Positions 9,063 to 17,662 of a stretch of DNA of 64,000 bases are shown here, one piece after another. This DNA comes from CAWGGS01 sp963822095. GTDB taxonomy: Bacteria; Desulfobacterota; Desulfobulbia; Desulfobulbales; Desulfocapsaceae. Position 1 is the stretch's first letter. Each line of letters opens with the position of its first letter. The position numbers and the translations under genes are program-made. The DNA lies in assembly GCA_963822095.1 (NCBI GenBank), contig CAWGGS010000008.1, positions 34,933-98,932 of the forward strand, written 5' to 3'. The notes beneath the pieces are model-generated. The model did not search any database and was not told the DNA's origin. It saw only the letters and a list, made by a program, of their open reading frames with translations.

Positions 9063-9304
9063 CAGGTTTTGACAATGGGATTCCCGTTCAACAATAATGG
9101 CTTGCTTTTCGATCAATTGTCGTGGCAAAGACCATTTTTTATCTTCGGGAAAAAACCGCAGACTCATTTAGCGGAATCGGTTCAGGGTGGTAACGGCAAT
9201 ACCCAGCAAGATGATACGGCACATGATCCGGGAGCACCCGTACTTCCCGTTTTCTTTCCGGCAGCTATCTTCTCTTTCATGCCTTACGCATTCTCTGTTA
9301 TACT

Positions 9305-10870
9305 ATGGGGATGAAACCTCCATGGCGCTTTCGCGATATAATCGATCTGGAATATTTCCTCCATCAGGATAAAGGCGGCACCTCCCCGGAAGAACAGCTG
9401 CGTATTCGCAAAAGAAACCGACGGATTTATCAGGATGCTCTCCTGCTGCTGAATGGTGAGAAGGGCAAAGCTACCCGTCACTTCCTGCTGCACAGATGGC
9501 TTACTAGCCGGCGGGAAGAGGAGGAGGGAAACGGCAATGTTCTTTTGCCGGGCCGCCTCACCGAGGAAATCTATATAAGGATTTGTCTTCTCCTCACTGC
9601 TTTCGGCTTGATCGCGGGGACCGTGGCCGGCCTGTCCTTTTTCACCTATACCGGCTCCAATCCCCTTAATGTCTTCCATTATCTAACCGTTTTTGTCTTT
9701 TCCCAGCTGGCAATCCTTCTGCTTTTGCTTTGTTCCCTTTTCATCCGCAGGAAAAATCGACTCCCGACACCGTCCTTGCTCTCCTCTCTGGTTGCAGGCC
9801 TTCTGGTCCGGATTTTTCACGCCGCCAGCCGAAATCTCGGCTCGAGCATGTCGGCAAAAAGAAGGGCTGATTTCCAGGGAATACTTGGAATAATTAAAAC
9901 AAAACGGATATATTCCTCCTTGTTTTTCTGGCCGTTATTGCTCCTGACCCAACTGTTTGCCCTCACCTTCAACCTCGGGATGCTGGCCGTGACCCTTTAC
10001 AAGGTGGCCGCAACCGATATTGCCTTCGGCTGGCAATCCACCATCCAGTTCAGCCCCGAGGCCATCTCCCACTTCGTACAAATTCTGGCCCTTCCCTGGT
10101 CCTGGTTTATCGGGGGAGGCGTTGCCTATCCGACTCCGGCAGAAATTGCTGGCAGCCGAATCATTCTCAAGGAAGGCATTTCCCACCTTGCCACCCCCAA
10201 TCTGATCTCCTGGTGGCCCTTCCTCTGTTTTGCACTTTTCACCTATGGATTCCTCCCCCGTTTCGTATTGCTGCTTCTTGCCCTGTACAAAAAGAGACGG
10301 GCACTTTCCCGTGTACAATTCGATCAAATCGTCTTCGATCGTCTCCTTGCCGGCATGCGGACGCCCATCGTCTCTACCCAGGCCGAACCGGACCGGGATA
10401 CCGACTCGTCTCCTGCCGTTTCCCGGCAACCTGCTCCCCTCGACCCGGACCTGCAAACAGAGTTTGTGGTCATGGTCCCGGACGATATCTTCGATCGGTG
10501 TCTGGATACCCAGCTCCAACAGGTCCTGGCGGGGAATGGAGATGCTTGTGTTAAAAAGATTCGATTCGGTAAAAGTTATTCATCGGACCGCGGGCTCCTC
10601 GAAGATCTTGCCGCCGAGAACGCCTCCATCCCATTGCTGATCCTGGCCGAGGCCTGGATGCCGCCTATAACTGATTTCATCGTTTTTTTACAGGATCTGC
10701 GCAAAGTTTTGCCCCCTCGCCTGCCGATTTGCATAGGATTGCTCGGCAGGGCAAATACGAAAACCATTTTCACTGCTCCCGATCCTGCCGAAACAAGGAT
10801 CTGGCAACAAAAGATCGATAGCCTGGGCGATCCCTACACCGTCGCTGAAGATCTTATTCCACAACACTGA
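9305..10870 (+). CDS. DUF2868 membrane protein
   Basis: A 521-residue protein beginning MGMKPPWRFRDIIDLEYFL, the usual DUF2868 opening. Strongly hydrophobic segments are visible near residues 95-118, 128-148, 205-230 and 300-325, giving about four membrane spans. A cytoplasmic C-terminal region (~370-520) ends in a small alpha/beta domain (ICIGLLGR). DUF2868 genes commonly stand immediately before a DUF3482 GTPase gene, as here (48-base gap to the chosen start). The function of the pair is unknown; a membrane-bound GTPase complex is plausible. An ATG at 9311 is an alternative start and neither has a good ribosome-binding site. Confidence 0.8.
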   Translation: MGMKPPWRFRDIIDLEYFLHQDKGGTSPEEQLRIRKRNRRIYQDALLLLNGEKGKATRHFLLHRWLTSRREEEEGNGNVLLPGRLTEEIYIRICLLLTAFGLIAGTVAGLSFFTYTGSNPLNVFHYLTVFVFSQLAILLLLLCSLFIRRKNRLPTPSLLSSLVAGLLVRIFHAASRNLGSSMSAKRRADFQGILGIIKTKRIYSSLFFWPLLLLTQLFALTFNLGMLAVTLYKVAATDIAFGWQSTIQFSPEAISHFVQILALPWSWFIGGGVAYPTPAEIAGSRIILKEGISHLATPNLISWWPFLCFALFTYGFLPRFVLLLLALYKKRRALSRVQFDQIVFDRLLAGMRTPIVSTQAEPDRDTDSSPAVSRQPAPLDPDLQTEFVVMVPDDIFDRCLDTQLQQVLAGNGDACVKKIRFGKSYSSDRGLLEDLAAENASIPLLILAEAWMPPITDFIVFLQDLRKVLPPRLPICIGLLGRANTKTIFTAPDPAETRIWQQKIDSLGDPYTVAEDLIPQH

Positions 10871-10918
10871 ATTTTGAAGAATCTGGATCCGAAAGAACAA
10901 AAAGGTGCCCCCTCAGCA

Positions 10919-12334
10919 ATGATCCCTGAATTTGCAATCATCGGTCACCCGAACGAGGGGAAATCGTCGGTGCTGTCAACCCTGGCCGAGGATGATTCGG
11001 TCCGCATCAGCCCGATCCCTGGGGAGACCACTCGATGCCGGACCTTCCCGGTGGTGATTGACGGCAAGGAGATCATTCGTTTTACCGATACGCCGGGTTT
11101 CCAGAACCCGCGCCGGGTCCTGCATGAGCTGCAGGGCTTTGTCGATCGGGGTCCCGACATGCTCAGACAGTTTCGAGAGGCCTTTGACTCAAGCCCCCAG
11201 ATGCGCGATGACTGCGAACTCCTGCTGCCGGTTTCGCGGGGAGCTGGGATCATTTATGTCGTTGACGGCTCCCGCCCGGTACGCAACATAGATCGGGTGG
11301 AGATGGAAATTCTGCGATTGTCCGGCAAACCCCGCATGGCAATAATCAACTGCAAACAGGAGGAAAGCACCTCTCTTGCCGACTGGAAAAACGACCTCGG
11401 CAAGACCTTCAATTCCATCCGGGTTTTCAACGCCCACAGGGCGACCTATGCCCAGCGGATCCTCTTGCTTGAGGCCCTAAAAAGCATCGATCAGGATTGG
11501 CATCACCAGCTCGACTTGGTGGTCTCGGCCTTTAAACGCGATTGGAGCGCCCGCAACGACCGGACAGCCGACATCATCCTTGACCTGCTCACCGACTGTC
11601 TGTGCTTTAAGATTATCGGCAATCTGCAACACGATCAGGACCTCTTGCGGGAAAAGCTGCAGCGCAACTACACGGAGGCAATCCGTAAAATGGAAAAAAA
11701 GGCCCACGGACGAATCAGGGAACTTTTCAAGCACAATATCTTCAATTACGACCTGCCCCCCTGCTCGATCCTGAACGAAGATCTCTTCAACAGCAAGACC
11801 TGGCAACTCCTCGGGCTCAGCAAAAAACAGATTGCCCTCACCGGCGGCGCCGGCGGTGCGGCGATCGGGGCCGGCATTGACCTTGCCCATGCCGGCCTCA
11901 CCTTCGGTATTTTCACAGCCCTCGGTGGGGCCATCGGCATGCTCGGGGCTGTCTTGGGCGGAAAAAGTCTGTCGACCAAGACCAGACTGCTCGGCGTCGG
12001 TCTGGGAGGCGAGCAGATACAGGTAGGTCCGAACGTCTCGATCCAGTTTCTCCATGTGCTCCTGGATCGCGCCCTGCTCTTCTATTCCCATGTAATAAAC
12101 TGGGCCCATGGGCGACGCGACACAGCAGGTCCTGAACAGGAAAGGAAGGCTCTGGCAACAGCTCAAACCATCGGCAGCGGGAGTTGGCCTGCCGCCTCCC
12201 TTGAGGTATGTCGGGCCTATTTTCAGGCTATCAGGGACGGAAATGAGGAGAGAAAAGAACGTGAGGGAAAGAGACTCCACTCCATCATCACCGATTCTCT
12301 CACCCGTATATCCCACGGTGAAAACGAAGGATAA
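10919..12334 (+). CDS. DUF3482 GTPase (partner of the DUF2868 protein)
   Basis: About 471 residues. The N-terminal G domain starts IPEFAIIGHPNEGKSSV (P-loop), with a threonine-containing switch I (PGETTRCR) and DTPGF as G3. The G4 position appears as NCKQ rather than NKxD, so guanine specificity may be altered. A DUF3482 region follows, including a glycine-rich hydrophobic stretch (~310-360, GGAGGAAIGAGIDLAHAG...) that could insert into or touch a membrane. The ATG at 10919 was chosen because the homologous motif starts there and AAAGGTG precedes it; an in-frame TTG at 10874 would add 15 residues. It presumably works with the DUF2868 membrane protein just upstream. Role unknown. Confidence 0.85.
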   Translation: MIPEFAIIGHPNEGKSSVLSTLAEDDSVRISPIPGETTRCRTFPVVIDGKEIIRFTDTPGFQNPRRVLHELQGFVDRGPDMLRQFREAFDSSPQMRDDCELLLPVSRGAGIIYVVDGSRPVRNIDRVEMEILRLSGKPRMAIINCKQEESTSLADWKNDLGKTFNSIRVFNAHRATYAQRILLLEALKSIDQDWHHQLDLVVSAFKRDWSARNDRTADIILDLLTDCLCFKIIGNLQHDQDLLREKLQRNYTEAIRKMEKKAHGRIRELFKHNIFNYDLPPCSILNEDLFNSKTWQLLGLSKKQIALTGGAGGAAIGAGIDLAHAGLTFGIFTALGGAIGMLGAVLGGKSLSTKTRLLGVGLGGEQIQVGPNVSIQFLHVLLDRALLFYSHVINWAHGRRDTAGPEQERKALATAQTIGSGSWPAASLEVCRAYFQAIRDGNEERKEREGKRLHSIITDSLTRISHGENEG

Positions 12335-12338
12335 CCTG

Positions 12339-13514
12339 ATGATCAAAACCATTTTCACTGAAAATCTGCCTATTAAGCTGTGGCTATCGGACATTGAGGA
12401 TGGCGCCCTGGCCCAGGCAAAAAACCTGGCCAACCTTCCTTTTGCCTTTAAACATGTGGCGCTCATGCCCGACGCCCATCTCGGCTACGGGATGCCCATC
12501 GGCGGGGTCCTGGCAACCGAGGACGTCATCATTCCCAATGCGGTAGGCGTTGATATCGGCTGCGGGATGTGTGCCGTCCAGACCTCTCACACCAACATTG
12601 ATACAGCGTCGCTGAAAGAGGTTATCGCTCGTATCAGGGGTGAAATCCCCTTGGGATTCAAGCATCACCCCCAAAAGCAGGATTCCCGTCTGATGCCGAA
12701 TCCTCCCCGTGGCTTCAGTCTCTCCGAGTTGTCCATGGTCGAGCGGGAATTCGATAACGGACTGACCCAACTGGGCACCCTGGGTGGCGGCAATCACTTC
12801 ATCGAGATCCAGAAGGGAGATGACGGGCATATCTGGATCATGATCCACTCGGGAAGCCGCAATATCGGGTATCGGGTGGCCAATCATTATAATAAGGTTG
12901 CCATAGAGCTGAACGCCAAATGGAAATCGCCCATCCCACCCAAATGGCAGCTTGCCTATCTGCCGCTGTCCTCCGAAATCGGCCGCCGCTATCATGCGGA
13001 AATGCAGTTCTGCGTCGATTTCGCCCTGGCCAACCGCAGCCTGATGATGGCGCGAATCAAGGATATTTTAACCTCTGTTCTCTCCCCGATATCTTTTGCC
13101 CCGATGATCAATATCGCCCATAACCACGCCAGGCTGGAACGCCATTTTCGCAAAGAGGTCCTGGTTCATCGCAAAGGGGCAACCAGCGCCGAAAAAGGAG
13201 AACTCGGCATTATTCCAGGATCACAGGGGACAAGGAGTTCAATCGTCCGCGGCAAGGGAAACCCGGAGAGCTTCACCTCCTGCTCACACGGGGCCGGCAG
13301 GCTCATGGGCAGAAAGCAGGCCCAGCGACAGCTCAAGCTGCACCAGGAGATCGCCAGGCTTGATGCGTTGGGCATCATCCACGGAATCCGGAGTAAGCGG
13401 GATCTCGACGAGGCGGTCGGGGCCTATAAAGACATCGAGGAAGTCTTACACCTCCAGGAGGACCTGATCGAGGTCGTGACCTCACTGCGGCCGCTGGCCG
13501 TAATCAAAGGTTGA
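12339..13514 (+). CDS. rtcB: RtcB-family RNA ligase
   Basis: About 391 residues. RtcB joins 2',3'-cyclic-phosphate or 3'-phosphate RNA ends to 5'-OH ends using GTP and Mn2+. Family motifs are clear: DAHLGYGMPIGGVLAT, GVDIGCGM with the metal-binding Cys, GTLGGGNHFIE, HSGSRNIGY, and TSCSHGAGR holding the histidine that is guanylylated. The ATG at 12339 has GAAGG eight bases upstream; the frame is open further 5' but overlaps the DUF3482 gene and is not conserved. It follows the GTPase gene by 4 bases, so it may be co-transcribed. No RtcA cyclase, RtcR or archease gene is visible in the window. At 391 residues it is a short subfamily member. Confidence 0.92.
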   Translation: MIKTIFTENLPIKLWLSDIEDGALAQAKNLANLPFAFKHVALMPDAHLGYGMPIGGVLATEDVIIPNAVGVDIGCGMCAVQTSHTNIDTASLKEVIARIRGEIPLGFKHHPQKQDSRLMPNPPRGFSLSELSMVEREFDNGLTQLGTLGGGNHFIEIQKGDDGHIWIMIHSGSRNIGYRVANHYNKVAIELNAKWKSPIPPKWQLAYLPLSSEIGRRYHAEMQFCVDFALANRSLMMARIKDILTSVLSPISFAPMINIAHNHARLERHFRKEVLVHRKGATSAEKGELGIIPGSQGTRSSIVRGKGNPESFTSCSHGAGRLMGRKQAQRQLKLHQEIARLDALGIIHGIRSKRDLDEAVGAYKDIEEVLHLQEDLIEVVTSLRPLAVIKG

Positions 13515-13572
13515 TGGTGTCGAGATACAGCAAAGGTCTCTCACGCAGGTCTTTACCCCGCCCCAGGACACT

Positions 13573-14208
13573 TCAGGGGGCCAACCGTTCGATCTTCCAG
13601 CTATTCGCATCCGGTGTATAGAGAAACCTGTCATGCAACCGGTTTTTCCGGCCCTGCCAGAATTCGATGGAATCGGGAACCACCCGGTATCCTCCCCAAA
13701 AGGAGGGCAAGGGAACCTTCCCCTCACCGAATTTGGTCTTCATCTCCTGAAATTTCTGCATCAGGAATTGACGGGAGGAAAGAGGGTGGCTTTGACTCGA
13801 TACCCAGGCCGCCACCTGACTATCCCTCGGTCGGGACATGAAGTACTTTGCCGATTCGGCACTTGAAATTCGACTTGCGGTCCCGGAAATACTTATCTGC
13901 CGCTCCAGCTGAAGCCAGACAAAGAGCAAGTTAACCTTTGAATTTCCTGAAATTTCCATGGACTTCCTGCTGCCGTAATTGGTAAAGAATACAAATCCGG
14001 TTCTATCAAAATATTTTAACAGGACCGTTCGCTGACTCGGCTGTCCATGAGGTCCAACCGTTGCCAGAATCATCGCTGTCGGATCGACGATATCGGCCTT
14101 TCGTGCCTGCTCAAACCATTTATTAAACTGCTGAATGGGATCGGGATCGAGCCCTTTACGTAACAAACCATCTCGCATGTAATCACGTCGAAAATTACTT
14201 ATATCCAA
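13573..14208 (-). CDS. pdxH: Pyridoxine/pyridoxamine 5'-phosphate oxidase
   Basis: A 211-residue protein of normal PdxH length. It oxidises pyridoxine or pyridoxamine 5'-phosphate to pyridoxal 5'-phosphate with FMN and O2. Recognised stretches are MILATVGPHGQPSQRTVLLK (FMN and phosphate binding), FFTNYGSRKSMEI, RPRDSQVAAWVSSQS, and the C-terminal SFWGGYRVVPDSIEFWQGRK..LHDRF signature. The gene is convergent with rtcB. An O2-using oxidase in an apparently anaerobic genome suggests tolerance of oxygen or use of another acceptor. Gene name confident; regulation not visible. Confidence 0.95.
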   Translation of the reverse strand: MDISNFRRDYMRDGLLRKGLDPDPIQQFNKWFEQARKADIVDPTAMILATVGPHGQPSQRTVLLKYFDRTGFVFFTNYGSRKSMEISGNSKVNLLFVWLQLERQISISGTASRISSAESAKYFMSRPRDSQVAAWVSSQSHPLSSRQFLMQKFQEMKTKFGEGKVPLPSFWGGYRVVPDSIEFWQGRKNRLHDRFLYTPDANSWKIERLAP

Positions 14209-14699
14209 AATCTACCTCAGCTGACAAACCATCACCCAGCAGATAACCGAAAATTTCACCATACGGTTAGGTCTCCCGGATAATCTCTTGAAAAGTATAC
14301 ATTACAAAATCGGACGAACCTGCACTGTTACAATTGGCCATGGCACCATCACGATCAACCGGAAGTATCATGAAAAAAGCTCCCATGACTCCCATTCCTG
14401 TCCAAATCTCAATCCCGTGACGATCATGGCAATCTCATCGTTGGATAATAAGTACAAGTTATCTTTGTTGCCGTAATTATTTTTCTCGACGAATCTTGCC
14501 CAGACATTCTGAATTTAATTTAACTTTTTTTTTGTTCATCTTTGACAAAAAGAATCAATCTACCATATACTTTTTATGAAAAGGATAGATAATTAACGAT
14601 ACGAGTCATGGGGGATCCTTTTAATCACGTCGCTGTTATAAAATTTGAGGGTTTGAACGTACGAACCTAACTTTTAGCAGGACCACAGAGAGGACCCGA
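14209..14699. other. Intergenic region between pdxH and the chemoreceptor gene
   Basis: 491 bases. The right half is A/T-rich and contains the promoter listed at 14542-14571, leaving a ~120-base leader before the chemoreceptor start. A 62-codon open frame at 14288-14476 has no ribosome-binding site and no recognisable product and is not called. Confidence 0.5.
14542..14571 (+). promoter_or_regulatory. Sigma70-type promoter for the chemoreceptor gene
   Basis: TTGACA at 14542-14547 (perfect -35), 18-base spacer, TATACT at 14566-14571 (one mismatch to TATAAT), preceded by a T-rich stretch. It is one of the clearest promoters in the window. Confidence 0.65.
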
Positions 14700-16811
14700 A
14701 TGAAAATGACTATCGGCAAGAAGCTGACCAGCAGCTTCCTAGGATTGGCAGCACTCGTGCTTTTATCAGGGATTATCGGTATCTACATCCTTCGGCAGGT
14801 CACATACTCCACCGACATCGTAGGCAAGGCCAAGGCCCCCACCCAGACAGTTGTTGTCAACGCTGCCCTGACTCTTGAAAAAATTCAGAAATATACCGTT
14901 GAGTTTGCAAATTCCACAACCGATCTCGACCGGATTGAGACAAAAATCAATGATGCTTTTGATGAGCTCGATATGTGGACCAGCATGCTTAAATACGGAA
15001 CCGAATCCAAGGAATTTCAACAGAGTAAATTTGGCCGGCTGTACAAAGAAAAAGGGATTTCAGTCATTATCCCGAAAGACTCCAGGGAGATGCAAAAAGC
15101 GACTGAAGACATTACAAAGAAAAGTGCTTCCCTCAAAGCTGATATCTCCGATCTTGTAAGGGCCCATAAAGAATACGCCTCATATGCGGTAATCACCAAA
15201 GATAAAAAAATTTATCCTCTTCCCTCTTTTCTAAATCTCACGCAACGACTCCAGACGGAATGGAATCAGAAACTTAAAGATGCCGCCAATATGGAAGCTG
15301 TGTTTCCCGGGGAAACCAATCCCAAGGCCGGTCTTTTAGGAGAATGGCTTTCTTCCTACAAGGTGAATAATAAGGAATTAATGGAGCTTGTTCAGCGTCT
15401 CGCCGTTCAGATTGCAAAAATCAGATCGGTTGCCGTACAGATGAACCAGAAAAGTTCAGGCACGGACAAGACCCGTATGTTCAACCGAACTGTTCTGACC
15501 ACCTCGAAAATAGAAAGGTACTTCAGTAGCCTTCATACCCTTGCTGAAACCCTCTATAACAATCTGGAAACAACGGAAAGGGTCAAAAAAAAGGCGATGG
15601 CCCTCTCAGCCAATGAGATAGAAAACGACTTGAATTCATTGATTGCAAATGCCGCCAAGGAGATGAAAGCCGCACTTCACTCTTCTGAATCGACCCAAAA
15701 AAGCGGGACCACGACCCTGATCTTTTTGACCCTTGCGGCAGTTATCATCGCCGTGGTCATGGGAACCCTCATGAGCCGGTATTTCTCCCGTAATATTTTA
15801 GCCTTAGCAGAAGCAACCAAGGAAATTGCCCGCGGGGATCTCAAAAAAAGGGTCAAAACGAACTCAACCGACGAGCTGGGGGAACTTGCTTCTGACACCA
15901 ACAAGATGATAGACAACCTCAGGGAGATGATTGGACAGATACGCAACCATTCGGAAAATCTCTCCAGTTCAGCAACAGATCTTGGAAGTGTCTCGAACGA
16001 TCTCGACAAAAATTCCGCCGAACTGGGCAACAAATCCGCCGAGGCAGCCAGTGCCACGGAAAAGATGACTTCCTCCATCCGCGATATTTCAACCATCGCC
16101 AATGACTCGATGGAAAAAGTCCAGAATGTATCGTTGGCCACAGAGGAGATGAGTTCCACCATTAACGAAATAGCCCAGAATACCGAGCAGGCACGGACAG
16201 TAACTGCAAAGGCGGTGACCACCGTTGAAAATACGACAATGAAGATGACGGAACTGTCGGAAGCAGCTAAAGAAGTGGGGAAGGTAGCCGAGGTTATCGT
16301 CAATATCGCCGACCAGACCAACCTCCTCTCTCTCAATGCCACAATAGAAGCAGCCAGGGCAGGTGAAGCAGGCAAAGGGTTTGCCGTTGTCGCCAACGAA
16401 GTAAAAGAACTGGCAAGTCAGACCAACAAAGCAACGGAGGATATCCGACAGAAAATCACTGCCATTCAGCAATCCAGCGATATGACGATTACCGCCATCG
16501 AGGAAATATCCCAGGTCATTAACAACATCAACTCCATCGTGGTCGTAATTGCCGGAGCCGTAGAAGAACAGGCAGTAACCACAACCCAGATCGCCCATGA
16601 CATCGGCTCGGTATCCTCGGGAATAGAGGAAATGAACAGGAATGTCACCTCGACGACGGAGATTGCACAAATCGTTTCCGCGGATATCAAGGTGGTAGAC
16701 CAGACCAGCAGCCAGGTGCAAAACGGCAGCACCCAGATAAAAAACAGTGCCGAAAACCTGAGCAGGCTGGCGGGAGAATTGAAAACGCTGGTAGGAAAAT
16801 TCAGCCTGTAA
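14700..16811 (+). CDS. Methyl-accepting chemotaxis protein
   Basis: A 703-residue transmembrane chemoreceptor. TM1 lies at ~12-31, then a ~300-residue helical periplasmic sensor region of a type I do not recognise, and TM2 at ~338-359. A HAMP domain (~360-412, with NILALAEATKEIARGDLKKRV) follows, then a signalling domain. The signalling tip is the invariant IADQTNLLSLNATIEAARAG / GKGFAVVANEVKELA region near residues 533-570, which binds CheA and CheW. The ATG has a GAGAGGA-like site just upstream. The next gene, 127 bases downstream, encodes a secreted Cache-domain protein, so the two may act together in sensing. Ligand unknown. Confidence 0.95.
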   Translation: MKMTIGKKLTSSFLGLAALVLLSGIIGIYILRQVTYSTDIVGKAKAPTQTVVVNAALTLEKIQKYTVEFANSTTDLDRIETKINDAFDELDMWTSMLKYGTESKEFQQSKFGRLYKEKGISVIIPKDSREMQKATEDITKKSASLKADISDLVRAHKEYASYAVITKDKKIYPLPSFLNLTQRLQTEWNQKLKDAANMEAVFPGETNPKAGLLGEWLSSYKVNNKELMELVQRLAVQIAKIRSVAVQMNQKSSGTDKTRMFNRTVLTTSKIERYFSSLHTLAETLYNNLETTERVKKKAMALSANEIENDLNSLIANAAKEMKAALHSSESTQKSGTTTLIFLTLAAVIIAVVMGTLMSRYFSRNILALAEATKEIARGDLKKRVKTNSTDELGELASDTNKMIDNLREMIGQIRNHSENLSSSATDLGSVSNDLDKNSAELGNKSAEAASATEKMTSSIRDISTIANDSMEKVQNVSLATEEMSSTINEIAQNTEQARTVTAKAVTTVENTTMKMTELSEAAKEVGKVAEVIVNIADQTNLLSLNATIEAARAGEAGKGFAVVANEVKELASQTNKATEDIRQKITAIQQSSDMTITAIEEISQVINNINSIVVVIAGAVEEQAVTTTQIAHDIGSVSSGIEEMNRNVTSTTEIAQIVSADIKVVDQTSSQVQNGSTQIKNSAENLSRLAGELKTLVGKFSL

Positions 16812-16938
16812 CCGACTGAAAACTGTTAAAGACAGGGAGGATTGTCCATTTCCCTGTGTTCCTTTTATGCGATGCTGTAGAACAATGAAAGGCAGCCAAC
16901 AACTCATCGAGACTCAACAACTGAACAGGAGAAATCAC

Positions 16939-17469
16939 ATGATTAAAAGAATTTCAACGATCTTTATCGCCGCTGTTCTTCTTTGTGCTTTTGCTTCCAT
17001 CGGCTATAGCGAGCCCTTAACCCCGAAGCTGTGTAAAGAAAAGGCCAAGGCAGCCGCCGAACTTATCAAGGCCGAAGGAGAAGCTGCTTTCGCCACAATC
17101 AAAGACCCGAAAGGTGAATTCCGTTTTGGGAACGGTGAAGGCTATGTCTGGGTCCACAATCTGGATGGAATAATGGTCATGCACCCGATCAAACCGGCCT
17201 TGGACGGCAAAAACCTCCTTGATATGCGGGATGTCCACGGTGTCTATCTTTTTGCTGCGATGAACGAACTGGTCGAGGAAAAAGGTGAGGGATGGGTCCC
17301 CTATGCCTGGCCGAAACCGGGACAAAAAGAAAGTTCCCCCAAAGTCTCCTATGTCGTTCTGGTCAAGCACGGGGACAAGAGTTATGTTGCCGGCAGCGGC
17401 ATGTACGATGTAACTGCAGCAGATATTGCCAAGCAATTTCCGGGAGACGCCATCTACTCCGACAAGTAA
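16939..17469 (+). CDS. Secreted single-Cache-domain protein
   Basis: 176 residues with a clear signal peptide (MIKRISTIFIAAVLLCAF..., cleavage predicted near GYS-EP). The mature part has the small single-Cache signature: YVWVHNLDGIMVMHPIKPALDGKNLLDMRDVHG, then SYVVLVKHGDKSYVAGSGMY. Such domains bind small ligands in chemoreceptors and kinases; here the domain is free in the periplasm. The ATG has AGGAG eight bases upstream. Its position directly after the chemoreceptor gene and before a strong terminator suggests a two-gene unit, possibly with the Cache protein acting as a soluble ligand-binding partner of the receptor. That partnership is inference. Confidence 0.85.
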   Translation: MIKRISTIFIAAVLLCAFASIGYSEPLTPKLCKEKAKAAAELIKAEGEAAFATIKDPKGEFRFGNGEGYVWVHNLDGIMVMHPIKPALDGKNLLDMRDVHGVYLFAAMNELVEEKGEGWVPYAWPKPGQKESSPKVSYVVLVKHGDKSYVAGSGMYDVTAADIAKQFPGDAIYSDK

Positions 17470-17514
17470 CCGGCGCCGGTTGAATATTGACTCAACCGCG
17501 TAGTCCTGGTAAAC

Positions 17515-17549
17515 AAAAGCCCTCTTTCCATTTGGAAGGGGGCTTTTTG
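17515..17549 (+). terminator. Rho-independent terminator after the Cache gene
   Basis: The left arm AAAAGCCCTCTTTCC pairs across an ATTT loop with GGAAGGGGGCTTTTT, ending in a T-tract. It closes the chemoreceptor-Cache unit. Confidence 0.85.
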
Positions 17550-17662
17550 TTTTCTGATTACCACTAATGTTCAGCTGCTGATCCAGTGGTAATCAGATTT
17601 CGTTTGCTTTTTCATAAAGACTTTCATTACCACTTCTTTCAAAAAGAGAACATCCTGCGCCC

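Noticed and set aside
9069..9314. 81-codon frame after the receiver stub
   Set aside because: It is the read-through of the TGA and has no receiver features; a second Sec site was considered but there is no SECIS-like hairpin or conserved partner.
12108..12338. 77-residue extension of rtcB
   Set aside because: It overlaps the DUF3482 gene and is not RtcB-like; the ATG at 12339 has a good ribosome-binding site.
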